From contig URGK01000075.1 in assembly GCA_900547295.1 (NCBI GenBank), positions 1-12,935 of the forward strand: 12,935 bases of DNA, given 5' to 3'. The notes under the pieces were generated by a model. That model saw nothing but the letters and a program-made list of their open reading frames with translations. It made no database searches and was not told where the DNA came from. Position 1 is the first letter of the stretch. Every line of letters starts with the position of its first letter. The translations under genes were made by a program, and so were the position numbers. Source of the DNA: an uncultured Eubacteriales bacterium. GTDB taxonomy: Bacteria > Bacillota > Clostridia > Peptostreptococcales > Anaerovoracaceae. Of the stretch, positions 1 to 6,512 are shown piece by piece.

Positions 1-15
1 GTAATCATCCGGCTT

Positions 16-1173
16 TTATTTCAGTTGGGACAAAAGAACAACCGTCTCCACGTGCTTTGTCATAGGGAAGTTGTCAAACGCTTTAATCTTCTTAACCTCA
101 TAACCGTTACCCTGTATGTACATAAGGTTATCTGTAAGACTCTTAGGATTACAGGATATGTATACTATCTGTTTCACACCATAACCCAGTATTTTGTCAA
201 GAGCCTTAGGATGTATTCCCACTCTTGGCGGATCCACAACAATCACATCAGGCTTTTGCTCCAGCTTCTCAAGCACTTCAAAAACATCACCTGCAATGAA
301 GCTGCAGTTGTCAAGCCCGTTAAGCTTTGCATTCTCCTTTGCCGCTTCGACTGCCTCGGAAACCAGCTCCACTCCTGTAACTGTTTTTGCTTTGAGCGCC
401 AGCGCCTGTGTGATGGTTCCTGTGCCACAGTAAAGGTCAAAGACATTTTTGTCCTCAAAGTCATCTATAAGGTCTATGGCTTCTGTATAAAGGCGCTCTG
501 CCGCCTCTACATTGGTCTGGAAGAACGAAAATGCGCTCACCTTGAAGTCAAGCCCCATTATTTTTTCCATATAGTAATCTCTGCCCCACAGGACTTTGAG
601 TTCCTCGCAATATACCGCATCGGCAAGCCTGTCATTGACGGTCCTCAAAACTCCGGCAACTCTGTTGTCAAGTTCAAGAGCTGTAATCATCTCTGTGAAA
701 CCTTTATCATCAAATTCTCCCTGCGATGAGGTGACTATATTCACAAGCAGCTCTCCTGTGCGTACACCATAACGGATAATAAGGTGTCTTAACAGTCCTT
801 CGTGGCTTTTTTTGTGATAAAAGCTGTAGCCTTTTTCCTGACAGAATTCAAGCACAGCACTTAAAATTCTGTTAAAATCCTCAGGGACAAGCTGACACTC
901 ATCTACCGTAACAATAGACATAAAGTGCTTTTTTCTGTGCATACCAAGGCACAGCGGTCCGTCTTTAACAGTATCCCCAAAGGTATATTCCATTTTGTTG
1001 CGGTATCTGTACTGCGCCGGACTTCCCTGTATACCCAAATATTCACCGACCTTTATTTCTTTTTTAGAGATGAGCATGGAAACATCGTTTCCCTTCTCCT
1101 CAAGCTGCTGTTCATATGACTTGCCCTGATGAATGCAGCCGCCGCATAATTCTTTATGTTTACATATATCCAT
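16..1173 (-). CDS. rlmD: 23S rRNA (uracil-C5)-methyltransferase, RlmD/RlmC (RumA/RumB) type, TRAM-less
   Basis: SAM-dependent enzyme that makes 5-methyluridine in 23S rRNA. At 385 aa it has an N-terminal 4Fe-4S motif (Cys4, Cys10, Cys13, with Cys93 as the likely fourth ligand), then the methyltransferase fold: FFQTN around 217-221, SAM loop DLYCGTGTIT at 246-255, DPPR at 314-317, catalytic Cys341 in YISCNP, and Glu376, which sits 35 residues after the Cys as the general base does in E. coli RumA. The protein starts directly at the Fe-S motif, so the N-terminal TRAM domain of RlmD is absent, as in the shorter RlmC. The target (U1939, U747 or both, as for Gram-positive RlmCD) therefore cannot be fixed from sequence. 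Its ATG shares one base with the tgt stop (TAATG), so translation is probably coupled. Family is certain; the symbol is approximate. Confidence 0.93.
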   Translation of the reverse strand: MDICKHKELCGGCIHQGKSYEQQLEEKGNDVSMLISKKEIKVGEYLGIQGSPAQYRYRNKMEYTFGDTVKDGPLCLGMHRKKHFMSIVTVDECQLVPEDFNRILSAVLEFCQEKGYSFYHKKSHEGLLRHLIIRYGVRTGELLVNIVTSSQGEFDDKGFTEMITALELDNRVAGVLRTVNDRLADAVYCEELKVLWGRDYYMEKIMGLDFKVSAFSFFQTNVEAAERLYTEAIDLIDDFEDKNVFDLYCGTGTITQALALKAKTVTGVELVSEAVEAAKENAKLNGLDNCSFIAGDVFEVLEKLEQKPDVIVVDPPRVGIHPKALDKILGYGVKQIVYISCNPKSLTDNLMYIQGNGYEVKKIKAFDNFPMTKHVETVVLLSQLK

Positions 1174-2297
1174 TAAAATCTTCCGTACTTTCTGTAGAAT
1201 TCTTCTTTGTATTCAAGGAATCTGTCCTCTTCAATAGCCTGTCTGATGTTTTTCATCATATTTACAAGGAAATGCAGGTTGTGATTTGATAAAAGCATCG
1301 CCGACAGCATTTCGTCTGCCTTAAACAGGTGTCTTAAATATGCTCTCGAATAGTTCCTGCATGTATAGCAGTCACACTCGGGATCCAGCGGTGTGAAATC
1401 TCTTTCAAATCTGGCATTCTTGATATTCAGCCTGCCATGGCTTGTCATAGCCATACCGTGTCTTGCTATTCTTGTAGGAAGCACGCAGTCAAACATATCA
1501 ACCCCCTGCTCTACTCCCTCAAAGAGATAATCCGGCGTACCAACACCCATAATATATCTCGGCTTGTTGTCAGGCAGATAGTCCACACAGCCGCCCAGTA
1601 TTTCAAGAAACAGCTCTTTTGGCTCTCCCACGCTTAATCCTCCGATTGCGTATCCCGGCAGATCCAGATCCACAATAGCCTTGGCACTCTGTTTCCTGAG
1701 GTCGTGATACATACCGCCCTGCATTATTCCAAACAGAGACTGCTTCTCTGTATTCTTGTGATATGCCTTGCATCTTTCAAGCCACCTGTGAGTTCTCTCC
1801 ATAGACGGCACTATATATTCTCTTTCTGCAGGATACGGCGCACACTCATCAAATGCCATCATAATATCCGAGCCCAAAGCGTTCTGTATTTCCATTGATT
1901 TTTCCGGGGAAATCATATGCTTTGATCCGTCTATATGGGATCTGAATTCAGTGCCCTCCTCGGTTATCTTGCGGAGAGGTCCGAGGCTGAACACCTGAAA
2001 TCCGCCACTGTCTGTAAGTATGGCTCTGTCCCAGTTCATAAATTTGTGAAGTCCGCCTGCCTCTTTGACAATTTCGTGTCCCGGTCTGAGATATAGATGA
2101 TAGGTATTTGAGAGTATTATCTCTGCTCCCATTTCCTTTACCTGCTCAGGTCTCATGGCCTTGACTGTAGCCTGCGTGCCTACAGGCATAAAAACAGGAG
2201 TCTGTATATCTCCGTGAGGCGTATGAACTATACCTCGTCTTGCTTTTGTTCTCTTGTCTTTTTTAAGTAATTCATAAGTAACTGCGTCCTTACTCAT
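1173..2297 (-). CDS. tgt: tRNA-guanine transglycosylase
   Basis: Exchanges guanine-34 for preQ1 in the anticodon of GUN tRNAs, the committed tRNA step of queuosine synthesis in the cytoplasm. The 374-aa protein has the usual bacterial length. Visible residues: the substrate-pocket Asp96 in DSGGFQ, the DECAP segment at 150-154, Glu225 in SVGEP, nucleophile Asp270 in MFDCVLPTR, and the zinc site Cys308, Cys310, Cys313 and His339. These are offset by six residues throughout from E. coli Tgt, so the fold should be complete. The ATG is preceded by an AAAGGA-type ribosome binding site about 7 nt away. It lies 12 nt downstream of queA and overlaps the next gene by one base, so the three are one operon. 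Confidence 0.97.
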   Translation of the reverse strand: MSKDAVTYELLKKDKRTKARRGIVHTPHGDIQTPVFMPVGTQATVKAMRPEQVKEMGAEIILSNTYHLYLRPGHEIVKEAGGLHKFMNWDRAILTDSGGFQVFSLGPLRKITEEGTEFRSHIDGSKHMISPEKSMEIQNALGSDIMMAFDECAPYPAEREYIVPSMERTHRWLERCKAYHKNTEKQSLFGIMQGGMYHDLRKQSAKAIVDLDLPGYAIGGLSVGEPKELFLEILGGCVDYLPDNKPRYIMGVGTPDYLFEGVEQGVDMFDCVLPTRIARHGMAMTSHGRLNIKNARFERDFTPLDPECDCYTCRNYSRAYLRHLFKADEMLSAMLLSNHNLHFLVNMMKNIRQAIEEDRFLEYKEEFYRKYGRF

Positions 2298-2309
2298 TGT
2301 GTTTCCTTT

Positions 2310-3437
2310 CTATATAATCAGCATTGCATCTCCATAAGAGAAGAATCTGTATTTTTCCTTAACTGCGATATCATATACTCTCAGTATATCCTCTCTGCTG
2401 TAAAGAGCTGATATAAGCATCAGCAGCGTGGACTTAGGCAGATGAAAATTGGTTATAAGGCTGTCTATAATCTTGAATTTATAGCCCGGATATATGAATA
2501 TACCCGTTGAGTCTGATTTTGCAGGCACAATAAACCTGCCAAGCTCATCATCAAATACCGCTGCACTTTCAACTGTTCTGGTCGAAGTGGTGCCTACCGA
2601 TATAATCCTGCCGCCTGCCTTAATCACCGAATTTATAATCTCCGCATTCTCCTCATCTATGGAATACTCCTCAAAATGCATCTGGTGATCCTCTATATTG
2701 TCACACTTGACAGGTCTGAAAGTTCCTATACCGACATGCAGGGTAACATATGCAATTTTAACGCCCATCTCTTTGGCTTTAGCAAGAAGCTCCTCTGTAA
2801 AATGAAGTCCTGCCGTAGGCGCTGCCACCGAGCCGTTTTCTTTAGAATAAACAGTCTGATAACGCTCCTTATCCTCAAGCACACTTTCTCTCTCTATGTA
2901 TGGAGGAAGCGGCATTTTACCAAGCTCCTCAAGTATCTCAAGGAATATTCCCTTGTACGAAAACTCCACTATTCGGGTACCGTCATCACCATAATCGAGA
3001 ACCTCTGCTTTAAGCGGTGCAGCTTCCTCAATTTCCTGCATTACAGGAGACTTCACATTGCCGCCCTTGTGGTCACACTCTGAAATATATCTGTCTGCAT
3101 CTGTTCCAAAGAGTATGACATCACCCTTTTTTATCTTTTTGCCTGGTCTGACCATGGTTTCCCACCGGTCGCCGTCTTTGCGCTTGATAAGCAGAAACTC
3201 AACCCTTGCGCCGGTTGAGGCCTTAACTCCGAAAATCCTCGCCGGTATCACTCTGGAATTGTTGAGTACCAGGCAGTCGCCTGCTTTGAGATATTCGAGG
3301 ATATCATAAAAATGTCTGTGCTCAACACTGCCTGTGCTTCTGTCCACCACCATCAGTCTTGAATGGTCTCTTTTGTCCGCCGGAAACTGCGCTATGAGTT
3401 CTTCCGGCAGGTTATAATCAAAATCATTAATATGCAT
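2310..3437 (-). CDS. queA: S-adenosylmethionine:tRNA ribosyltransferase-isomerase
   Basis: Transfers and isomerises the ribosyl group of SAM onto preQ1-34 of tRNA to give epoxyqueuosine, the step after Tgt. Family signatures run the full length: FDYNLPEELIAQFP near the N-terminus, LNNSRVIPAR at 58-67, PLPPYI at 176-181, AAPTAGLHFT at 205-214, VTLHVGIGTFRPV from 231, FHLPKSTLLM at 331-340 and the YGDAMLI terminus. At 375 aa it is longer than the usual 340-356; the excess is a charged stretch at about residues 112-141 between the FG strand and the AEVLDYGDDG strand. An AAGGA ribosome binding site lies about 7 nt before the ATG, and a candidate promoter lies just upstream. It is the first gene of the queA-tgt-methyltransferase operon. 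Confidence 0.97.
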   Translation of the reverse strand: MHINDFDYNLPEELIAQFPADKRDHSRLMVVDRSTGSVEHRHFYDILEYLKAGDCLVLNNSRVIPARIFGVKASTGARVEFLLIKRKDGDRWETMVRPGKKIKKGDVILFGTDADRYISECDHKGGNVKSPVMQEIEEAAPLKAEVLDYGDDGTRIVEFSYKGIFLEILEELGKMPLPPYIERESVLEDKERYQTVYSKENGSVAAPTAGLHFTEELLAKAKEMGVKIAYVTLHVGIGTFRPVKCDNIEDHQMHFEEYSIDEENAEIINSVIKAGGRIISVGTTSTRTVESAAVFDDELGRFIVPAKSDSTGIFIYPGYKFKIIDSLITNFHLPKSTLLMLISALYSREDILRVYDIAVKEKYRFFSYGDAMLII

Positions 3438-3473
3438 AAATCTGTCCTTTTAATTTAAAACTTACAGTTTATC

Positions 3474-3502
3474 AGTTTAGCATATCCCGGGCAAAAATAC
3501 AA
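3474..3502 (-). promoter_or_regulatory. Candidate promoter of the queA operon
   Basis: On the minus strand a TTGTAT -35 element (3497-3502) is followed after 17 nt by TAAACT (3474-3479). The -10 is preceded by TG plus one base, so it reads as an extended -10. The match to consensus is modest, but the site falls in the short gap between the upstream terminator and queA. The untranslated leader would be about 30 nt, too short to hold a large riboswitch. Confidence 0.4.
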
Positions 3503-3505
3503 GAA

Positions 3506-3526
3506 CGGGGCGGAATAACCGCCCCG
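3506..3526 (-). terminator. Intrinsic terminator after the azoreductase-like gene
   Basis: A perfect 8-bp GC-rich stem (CGGGGCGG / CCGCCCCG) closes a 5-nt loop (AATAA) just past the stop codon of the flavin oxidoreductase gene. On the minus strand the stem is followed by TTCTTGTATTTTT, an imperfect U-run. It separates this gene from the queA operon. Confidence 0.8.
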
Positions 3527-3534
3527 CTGTCAGC

Positions 3535-4104
3535 TTATTTAAAGGAAGCTTTAACTTTAGCCTCCGCCTCCTGCATTATCGCCTCTACGTCATTACCATA
3601 TATATCAAGATTCTCTGCACTGAAAAACTGAATGTCTTTAATGCCAAACAGTCCCCACGCAAGAGTTCTGACATAATCATATCCCATATTGAACTCGCCT
3701 ATGCTGCCGCCTGATGTTGTAACATATATCAGTTTTCTGACGCTGCAAAGCCCTGCAGGCACTCCCTGTTCATCATATTTAAATGTAATTCCGCAGACTG
3801 AAACTGCTTCAAGATAAGCCTTGAGAACTGCAGGGAAAGACAGATCCCAGTAAGGCGCCGCTATTACTACTGTATCACTTTCGGCAAACTGATGCGCATA
3901 TTTAAACATCTCATTGCTGAAATCGCCCTTGTCTGAAAGCTCTACCCTGTACATAAGGCTTTGTCTGTCAAGAGGCTTTATATCTGCCTCAGAAATATCA
4001 AGCTGTGTAATATCGCCGTCAAGACACTCAAGAACAGCGCCTGCAAGCCTGTAAGTACGTGACTCTTCACGAACGCATGAATTAACAAACAGTATCTTTT
4101 CCAT
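3535..4104 (-). CDS. FMN-dependent NAD(P)H oxidoreductase, AzoR-like flavodoxin fold
   Basis: A 189-aa cytosolic flavoprotein of the Flavodoxin_2/azoreductase family, expected to reduce quinones or azo compounds with NAD(P)H; the natural substrate is unknown. Seen in the sequence: an N-terminal beta strand (KILFVNSCV) followed by the FMN-phosphate loop region at about 8-21, the FMN-contacting segment APYWDLSFPAVLKAYLE at 83-99, then GITFKYDEQG at 105-114 and TTSGGSIGEF at 129-138. These match the order of conserved blocks in FMN-dependent NADH-azoreductases, slightly shorter than the usual 200 aa or so. A GGGAG ribosome binding site sits 7 nt before the ATG. The gene has its own promoter and terminator and is probably monocistronic. 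Confidence 0.88.
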   Translation of the reverse strand: MEKILFVNSCVREESRTYRLAGAVLECLDGDITQLDISEADIKPLDRQSLMYRVELSDKGDFSNEMFKYAHQFAESDTVVIAAPYWDLSFPAVLKAYLEAVSVCGITFKYDEQGVPAGLCSVRKLIYVTTSGGSIGEFNMGYDYVRTLAWGLFGIKDIQFFSAENLDIYGNDVEAIMQEAEAKVKASFK

Positions 4105-4134
4105 ATTAATGCTCCCATCTGATATGATAATACA

Positions 4135-4163
4135 AGTATATCAGTTTTGCATACGCTGTTCAA
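4135..4163 (-). promoter_or_regulatory. Probable sigma-A promoter of the azoreductase-like gene
   Basis: Minus-strand TTGAAC (4158-4163), a 17-nt spacer and TATACT (4135-4140) make a good housekeeping promoter ending 31 nt before the start codon. The -35 matches consensus at 4 of 6 positions and the -10 at 5 of 6. The spacing is optimal and no other gene lies between it and the ATG. Confidence 0.65.
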
Positions 4164-4263
4164 CAATATTTATTTCATTTAAACAGCCTGCTAATTGTCT
4201 TATCTATCTCTTCTATGTTGAGATTTATGGCAAGTATCAGGCTTCAAAACAACCTCTTTATAT

Positions 4264-4434
4264 TTATCCAAAGTATTTTTTCTCCAGTTCTTCAAATGCA
4301 GCATTGGCCTCTAAAGCTTCTGCGCCGCCTGCTGCTTCCTGTTCTGACTCATAAATTGCTTCGTCTGTCAGTGTCTGTTTCTTATTGACAAGTTCAGAAA
4401 TCTCACCTGTATCTCTCAGTGCTTTTATCAGCAT
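4264..4434 (-). CDS. Small acidic protein of unknown function (56 aa)
   Basis: Not recognised. The frame begins MLIKALRDTGEISELV and ends AAFEELEKKYFG. It holds 13 acidic against 6 basic residues, no membrane segment and no cysteine. The middle (about 21-50) is rich in Glu and Ala and could be helical. An in-frame stop lies just upstream, so the ATG at 4434 is the first available; an AAAGGGG Shine-Dalgarno sequence precedes it by 9 nt. It sits 117 nt after hicB and 159 nt before the azoreductase gene. I see no convincing promoter directly ahead, so it may be read from upstream. The ribosome binding site and amino-acid pattern favour a real gene, but short length keeps the call moderate. It could also be a remnant of a larger gene. 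Confidence 0.55.
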   Translation of the reverse strand: MLIKALRDTGEISELVNKKQTLTDEAIYESEQEAAGGAEALEANAAFEELEKKYFG

Positions 4435-4551
4435 TATACTCAGCCCCTTTCTTCAGCATAATTGTAACATAATGTGTATGCCTTCAAATATTATCCGTGC
4501 AAATTGCTATACAAAGCTGAATTTTTGAGTTCTCTTTTATCATACTAATGT

Positions 4552-4914
4552 TTATTTCAAATATATCGCATCGTTTCTGGAAAGAAGATACACGCAATAC
4601 TGGTTCATACTGATGCCCTCTCTTCGTGAATGCTCTGCCAGTGTCCTGTGCAGACTGCGCGGTATCCTAAGCTTGAACTGCCCCGAATAGTCCTTAAGAC
4701 TATCCGGCTCATAAATCTCTATTCCGCTGTCTATCGCTGCCTCAAGCCACTGCCTTTTGGCATCTAATGCATTAGCCGCAGCGCTCTCCGCTTTTTCTCC
4801 GCAGGTAATGCATCCCGGCAAATCCGGGTATGAAGCCACAAAGCCGCCTTCGTCTTTATCTTCTATAATTTCCATACGATACGGCATTGCCATATATTCA
4901 TCAAGCGTTTTCAT
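4552..4914 (-). CDS. hicB: HicB-family antitoxin
   Basis: A 120-aa antitoxin expected to bind and block HicA and to repress the operon. Residues 10-66 form the partly degraded RNase H-like HicB fold, with the family signature GGFVASYPDLPGCITCGE at 23-40 followed by the AxxNALDAKRQWLEAAI helix. Residues 78-113 (FKLRIPRSLHRTLAEHSRREG onward to YCVYLLS) look like a ribbon-helix-helix DNA-binding domain. The gene overlaps hicA by 14 nt, and its GAGG ribosome binding site lies inside hicA, so synthesis is coupled. No strong hairpin follows the stop. The toxin-first order is typical of hicAB. Confidence 0.92.
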   Translation of the reverse strand: MKTLDEYMAMPYRMEIIEDKDEGGFVASYPDLPGCITCGEKAESAAANALDAKRQWLEAAIDSGIEIYEPDSLKDYSGQFKLRIPRSLHRTLAEHSRREGISMNQYCVYLLSRNDAIYLK

Positions 4915-5155
4915 CGTTTTCTGCCTCGCTTTCTATAATATGCCTGACCAGCTCTACATAAACCCTTTTAATAGGTTCATCTTTAGGTACTGTAACAGGA
5001 GTGCAGCCGTTTTTTCTAAAAGTAAAATGACTGCCGCCTCTTCCCGGAGCTTTCATTTCATATCCATAGCATTCTAAAACTTTACGCAGTTCATTAAACC
5101 TGATATCTTTCGATAAGTTACATATACGCTTTATAAGTTTATCCCATTTTGACAT
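4901..5155 (-). CDS. hicA: HicA-family mRNA interferase toxin
   Basis: An 84-aa toxin with the double-stranded-RNA-binding-like HicA fold; family members cleave mRNA and stop growth until neutralised by HicB. Visible signature: an N-terminal helix (NELRKVLECYGYE), the PGRGGSHFTFRK segment with catalytic His43, then the TPVTVPKDEPIKRVYVELVRHII ending. It is a little longer than minimal HicA proteins because of about 20 extra N-terminal residues and an acidic tail (ESEAENDENA), part of which lies in the overlap with hicB. The ATG has an AGGAG ribosome binding site 8 nt upstream and follows a consensus promoter. The active-site His is present, so nothing suggests an inactive toxin. Confidence 0.92.
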   Translation of the reverse strand: MSKWDKLIKRICNLSKDIRFNELRKVLECYGYEMKAPGRGGSHFTFRKNGCTPVTVPKDEPIKRVYVELVRHIIESEAENDENA

Positions 5156-5174
5156 TTTTACAGCTCCTGTTCAT

Positions 5175-5203
5175 ATTATATGTGATACCATATACGATGT
5201 CAA
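5175..5203 (-). promoter_or_regulatory. Consensus sigma-A promoter of hicAB
   Basis: The minus strand carries a perfect TTGACA -35 (5198-5203), a 17-nt spacer and a perfect TATAAT -10 (5175-5180), ending 19 nt before the hicA start. Such a full match, with a palindrome over it, fits a strong promoter that is normally held down by the HicB or HicAB complex. Confidence 0.88.
5177..5194. promoter_or_regulatory. Candidate HicB operator
   Basis: A perfect inverted repeat with 6-bp arms TATATG / CATATA separated by 6 bp (TGATAC) overlaps the -10 element and most of the spacer of the hicAB promoter. Ribbon-helix-helix repressors bind such palindromes, and HicB here appears to carry that domain. Assigning it to HicB is inference from position. 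Confidence 0.6.
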
Positions 5204-5217
5204 CGCTTTGTTATTCT

Positions 5218-5754
5218 CTACTTCACCCCGTACATATTCACTTCACGCTTGAGCTCAATTATCTTGTTGAGTATATCATCAGTACCGTAATTATTCTCCT
5301 GCAGGAAAGCTGTAAGCCGGTCCAGATACTCTACACTGTTTCCAAAGTAACAGTTTTTCAGCCCTGTCACAAACTCTGTAAGGTTGCTTCCGAAGCTGCC
5401 ATCCTCTTTTATCGGTATATAGGCAAGCTTTACCTCCTGTGTTTCACTGCAGTAAAACACAGTATCACAGGTAAGCTCCACCCTGCCGTAATCAAGATAA
5501 TAGCTGCCGCTTTTTACAAGCTCCCTGATTACTCTCTCAACAAGATTAAGAAGCTGTATTATCTCCCTGAACCTGCACTGGCTTATTTTTAAAAACCCGT
5601 CATAGCTGTATATAGCCGTAAGCCTGTCTGTTTCCCGTATAAATGAAGTTGGTATAAATGAGCTGCATATCTGATCGGAAAGTATGCTCATTTCAAACTC
5701 CTTTAATTCGTTATTGAAATACTCTTTTTCAAAGCTGTATGTACCGTTTTCCAT
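5218..5754 (-). CDS. DUF6382-like protein of the Tad locus, lacking an FHA domain
   Basis: A 178-aa soluble protein with no signal peptide or membrane helix, last in the tad operon. The pattern resembles the N-terminal DUF6382 region found in FHA proteins of clostridial Tad loci: a beta strand ending in IYSYDGFLKI, a long helix (REIIQLLNLVERVIRELV), a strand pair with LDYGRVELTCDTVFYC, and EVKLAYIPIKED. Those relatives usually continue into an FHA domain; here the protein ends after a further helix pair, so FHA is missing. The start is set at 5754 because a GGAGGG Shine-Dalgarno sequence lies 8 nt before it; an upstream ATG at 5772 has none. The stop is only 14 nt before the hicAB -35. Function is unknown; the family match is from memory and moderate. 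Confidence 0.75.
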   Translation of the reverse strand: MENGTYSFEKEYFNNELKEFEMSILSDQICSSFIPTSFIRETDRLTAIYSYDGFLKISQCRFREIIQLLNLVERVIRELVKSGSYYLDYGRVELTCDTVFYCSETQEVKLAYIPIKEDGSFGSNLTEFVTGLKNCYFGNSVEYLDRLTAFLQENNYGTDDILNKIIELKREVNMYGVK

Positions 5755-5756
5755 TG

Positions 5757-6512
5757 CTATTGCCCTCCGCATTTAAGACATCTGCTGTAGCCGTCTGCTT
5801 CAGCCTCATATATTGTCATTTCTATAACATATCTGTCAACTGTACTGCATTCCGCACTGTGATATGCCTTTCCTGTCTTTTTGAAGCAGTACACTATATG
5901 GCCGTTGCCATGCTCATCGGGCCTGCACAATTTACAGGGTGTATAGTGCCTTCTGACCTCATCTGTAAGTATTGTCTGTACAGGATACACTCTGATATAT
6001 GAACAGTTTTCATTGTGATATCGCTCTCCCGCCACAGGAAATACCCATACTGTAGTTCCGTCATCTGCAGCCTGCATCATATCAAAGCTGAAGATCTGCC
6101 CTTTATTATCCCTGCCAACAAAGCCTCTGAATAAAACCCCTGTTTTTCTGTGAAAATCTCCCCGCATTTTTACAGGCATTCTGTTTTTAACCGTATACGC
6201 CGCATCAATGGATATAAGGCCGGTATTATTAAAATCACTGTAAAGATAGCCCAGTCTTTTTACTGCAAAGCTTTCTGCTGCTTTGTCGGCTTTTACTCTT
6301 TTTTCAATTCTTGGTTTTACCCCCAGCCCCGTCTTTTCGATATATGCATATGCCGCCACATGTCTTGCTTCATCTGCAACGCCGTTTATTACACATTCTT
6401 CTGCTTCTATCAGCTTTATAGTATAACTTATCGTCAGAACAGCTATTATGAACATCGGCAGTATTATGGCCGCTTCAACTGTAATCGAGCCTTTTTTAGT
6501 ACTTTTCATCAT
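5757..6512 (-). CDS. TadE-like pseudopilin with tandem C-terminal Cys/His (zinc-ribbon-like) modules
   Basis: A 251-aa predicted minor pilin. Residues 1-8 form a basic leader ending KKG, then the hydrophobic segment SITVEAAIILPMFIIAV with Glu13 at mature position 5, as in TadE-type prepilins processed after glycine. Residues 40-150 are an extracytoplasmic region of mixed charge. The C-terminus holds two modules with identical spacing: His166-Cys170-Cys193-Cys196 and His218-Cys222-Cys245-Cys248 (H-x3-C-x22-C-x2-C). Each has a preceding strand and a YH..(E/N)C core, like the YH...C...C..C modules at the end of some secreted nucleases. Metal binding or disulfides are inference. It overlaps the DUF5702-like gene by 17 nt, and its final codons contain the ribosome binding site of the next gene. 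Confidence 0.87.
   Translation of the reverse strand: MMKSTKKGSITVEAAIILPMFIIAVLTISYTIKLIEAEECVINGVADEARHVAAYAYIEKTGLGVKPRIEKRVKADKAAESFAVKRLGYLYSDFNNTGLISIDAAYTVKNRMPVKMRGDFHRKTGVLFRGFVGRDNKGQIFSFDMMQAADDGTTVWVFPVAGERYHNENCSYIRVYPVQTILTDEVRRHYTPCKLCRPDEHGNGHIVYCFKKTGKAYHSAECSTVDRYVIEMTIYEAEADGYSRCLKCGGQ
5763..5768 (-). promoter_or_regulatory. Ribosome binding site that decides the start of the DUF6382-like gene
   Basis: GGAGGG on the minus strand lies 8 nt before the ATG at 5754 and inside the last codons of the upstream pseudopilin gene. The longer candidate start at 5772 has no comparable site, so 5754 is preferred. Confidence 0.8.

Noticed and set aside
25..729. A long plus-strand open frame of 234 codons opposite the methyltransferase gene
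   Set aside because: Its predicted protein has no recognisable domain and is Cys/His/Leu-rich as expected of an antisense shadow, while the minus strand holds a clear enzyme with all catalytic motifs.
3438..3473. A preQ1 riboswitch in the queA leader
   Set aside because: The leader is short and AT-rich and shows neither the conserved preQ1-I loop and A-rich tail nor room for a larger class.
4178..4243. Long-range inverted repeat AGCCTG / CAGGCT between the small acidic ORF and the azoreductase gene, with a small inner 5-bp stem
   Set aside because: Arms are only 6 bp around a loop of more than 40 nt and there is no U-run on the outgoing side, so chance is an adequate explanation.
5755..5772. 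ATG at 5772 as the start of the DUF6382-like gene
   Set aside because: It lacks a Shine-Dalgarno sequence and would overlap the upstream gene by 16 nt, whereas the ATG at 5754 has GGAGGG at 8-nt spacing.
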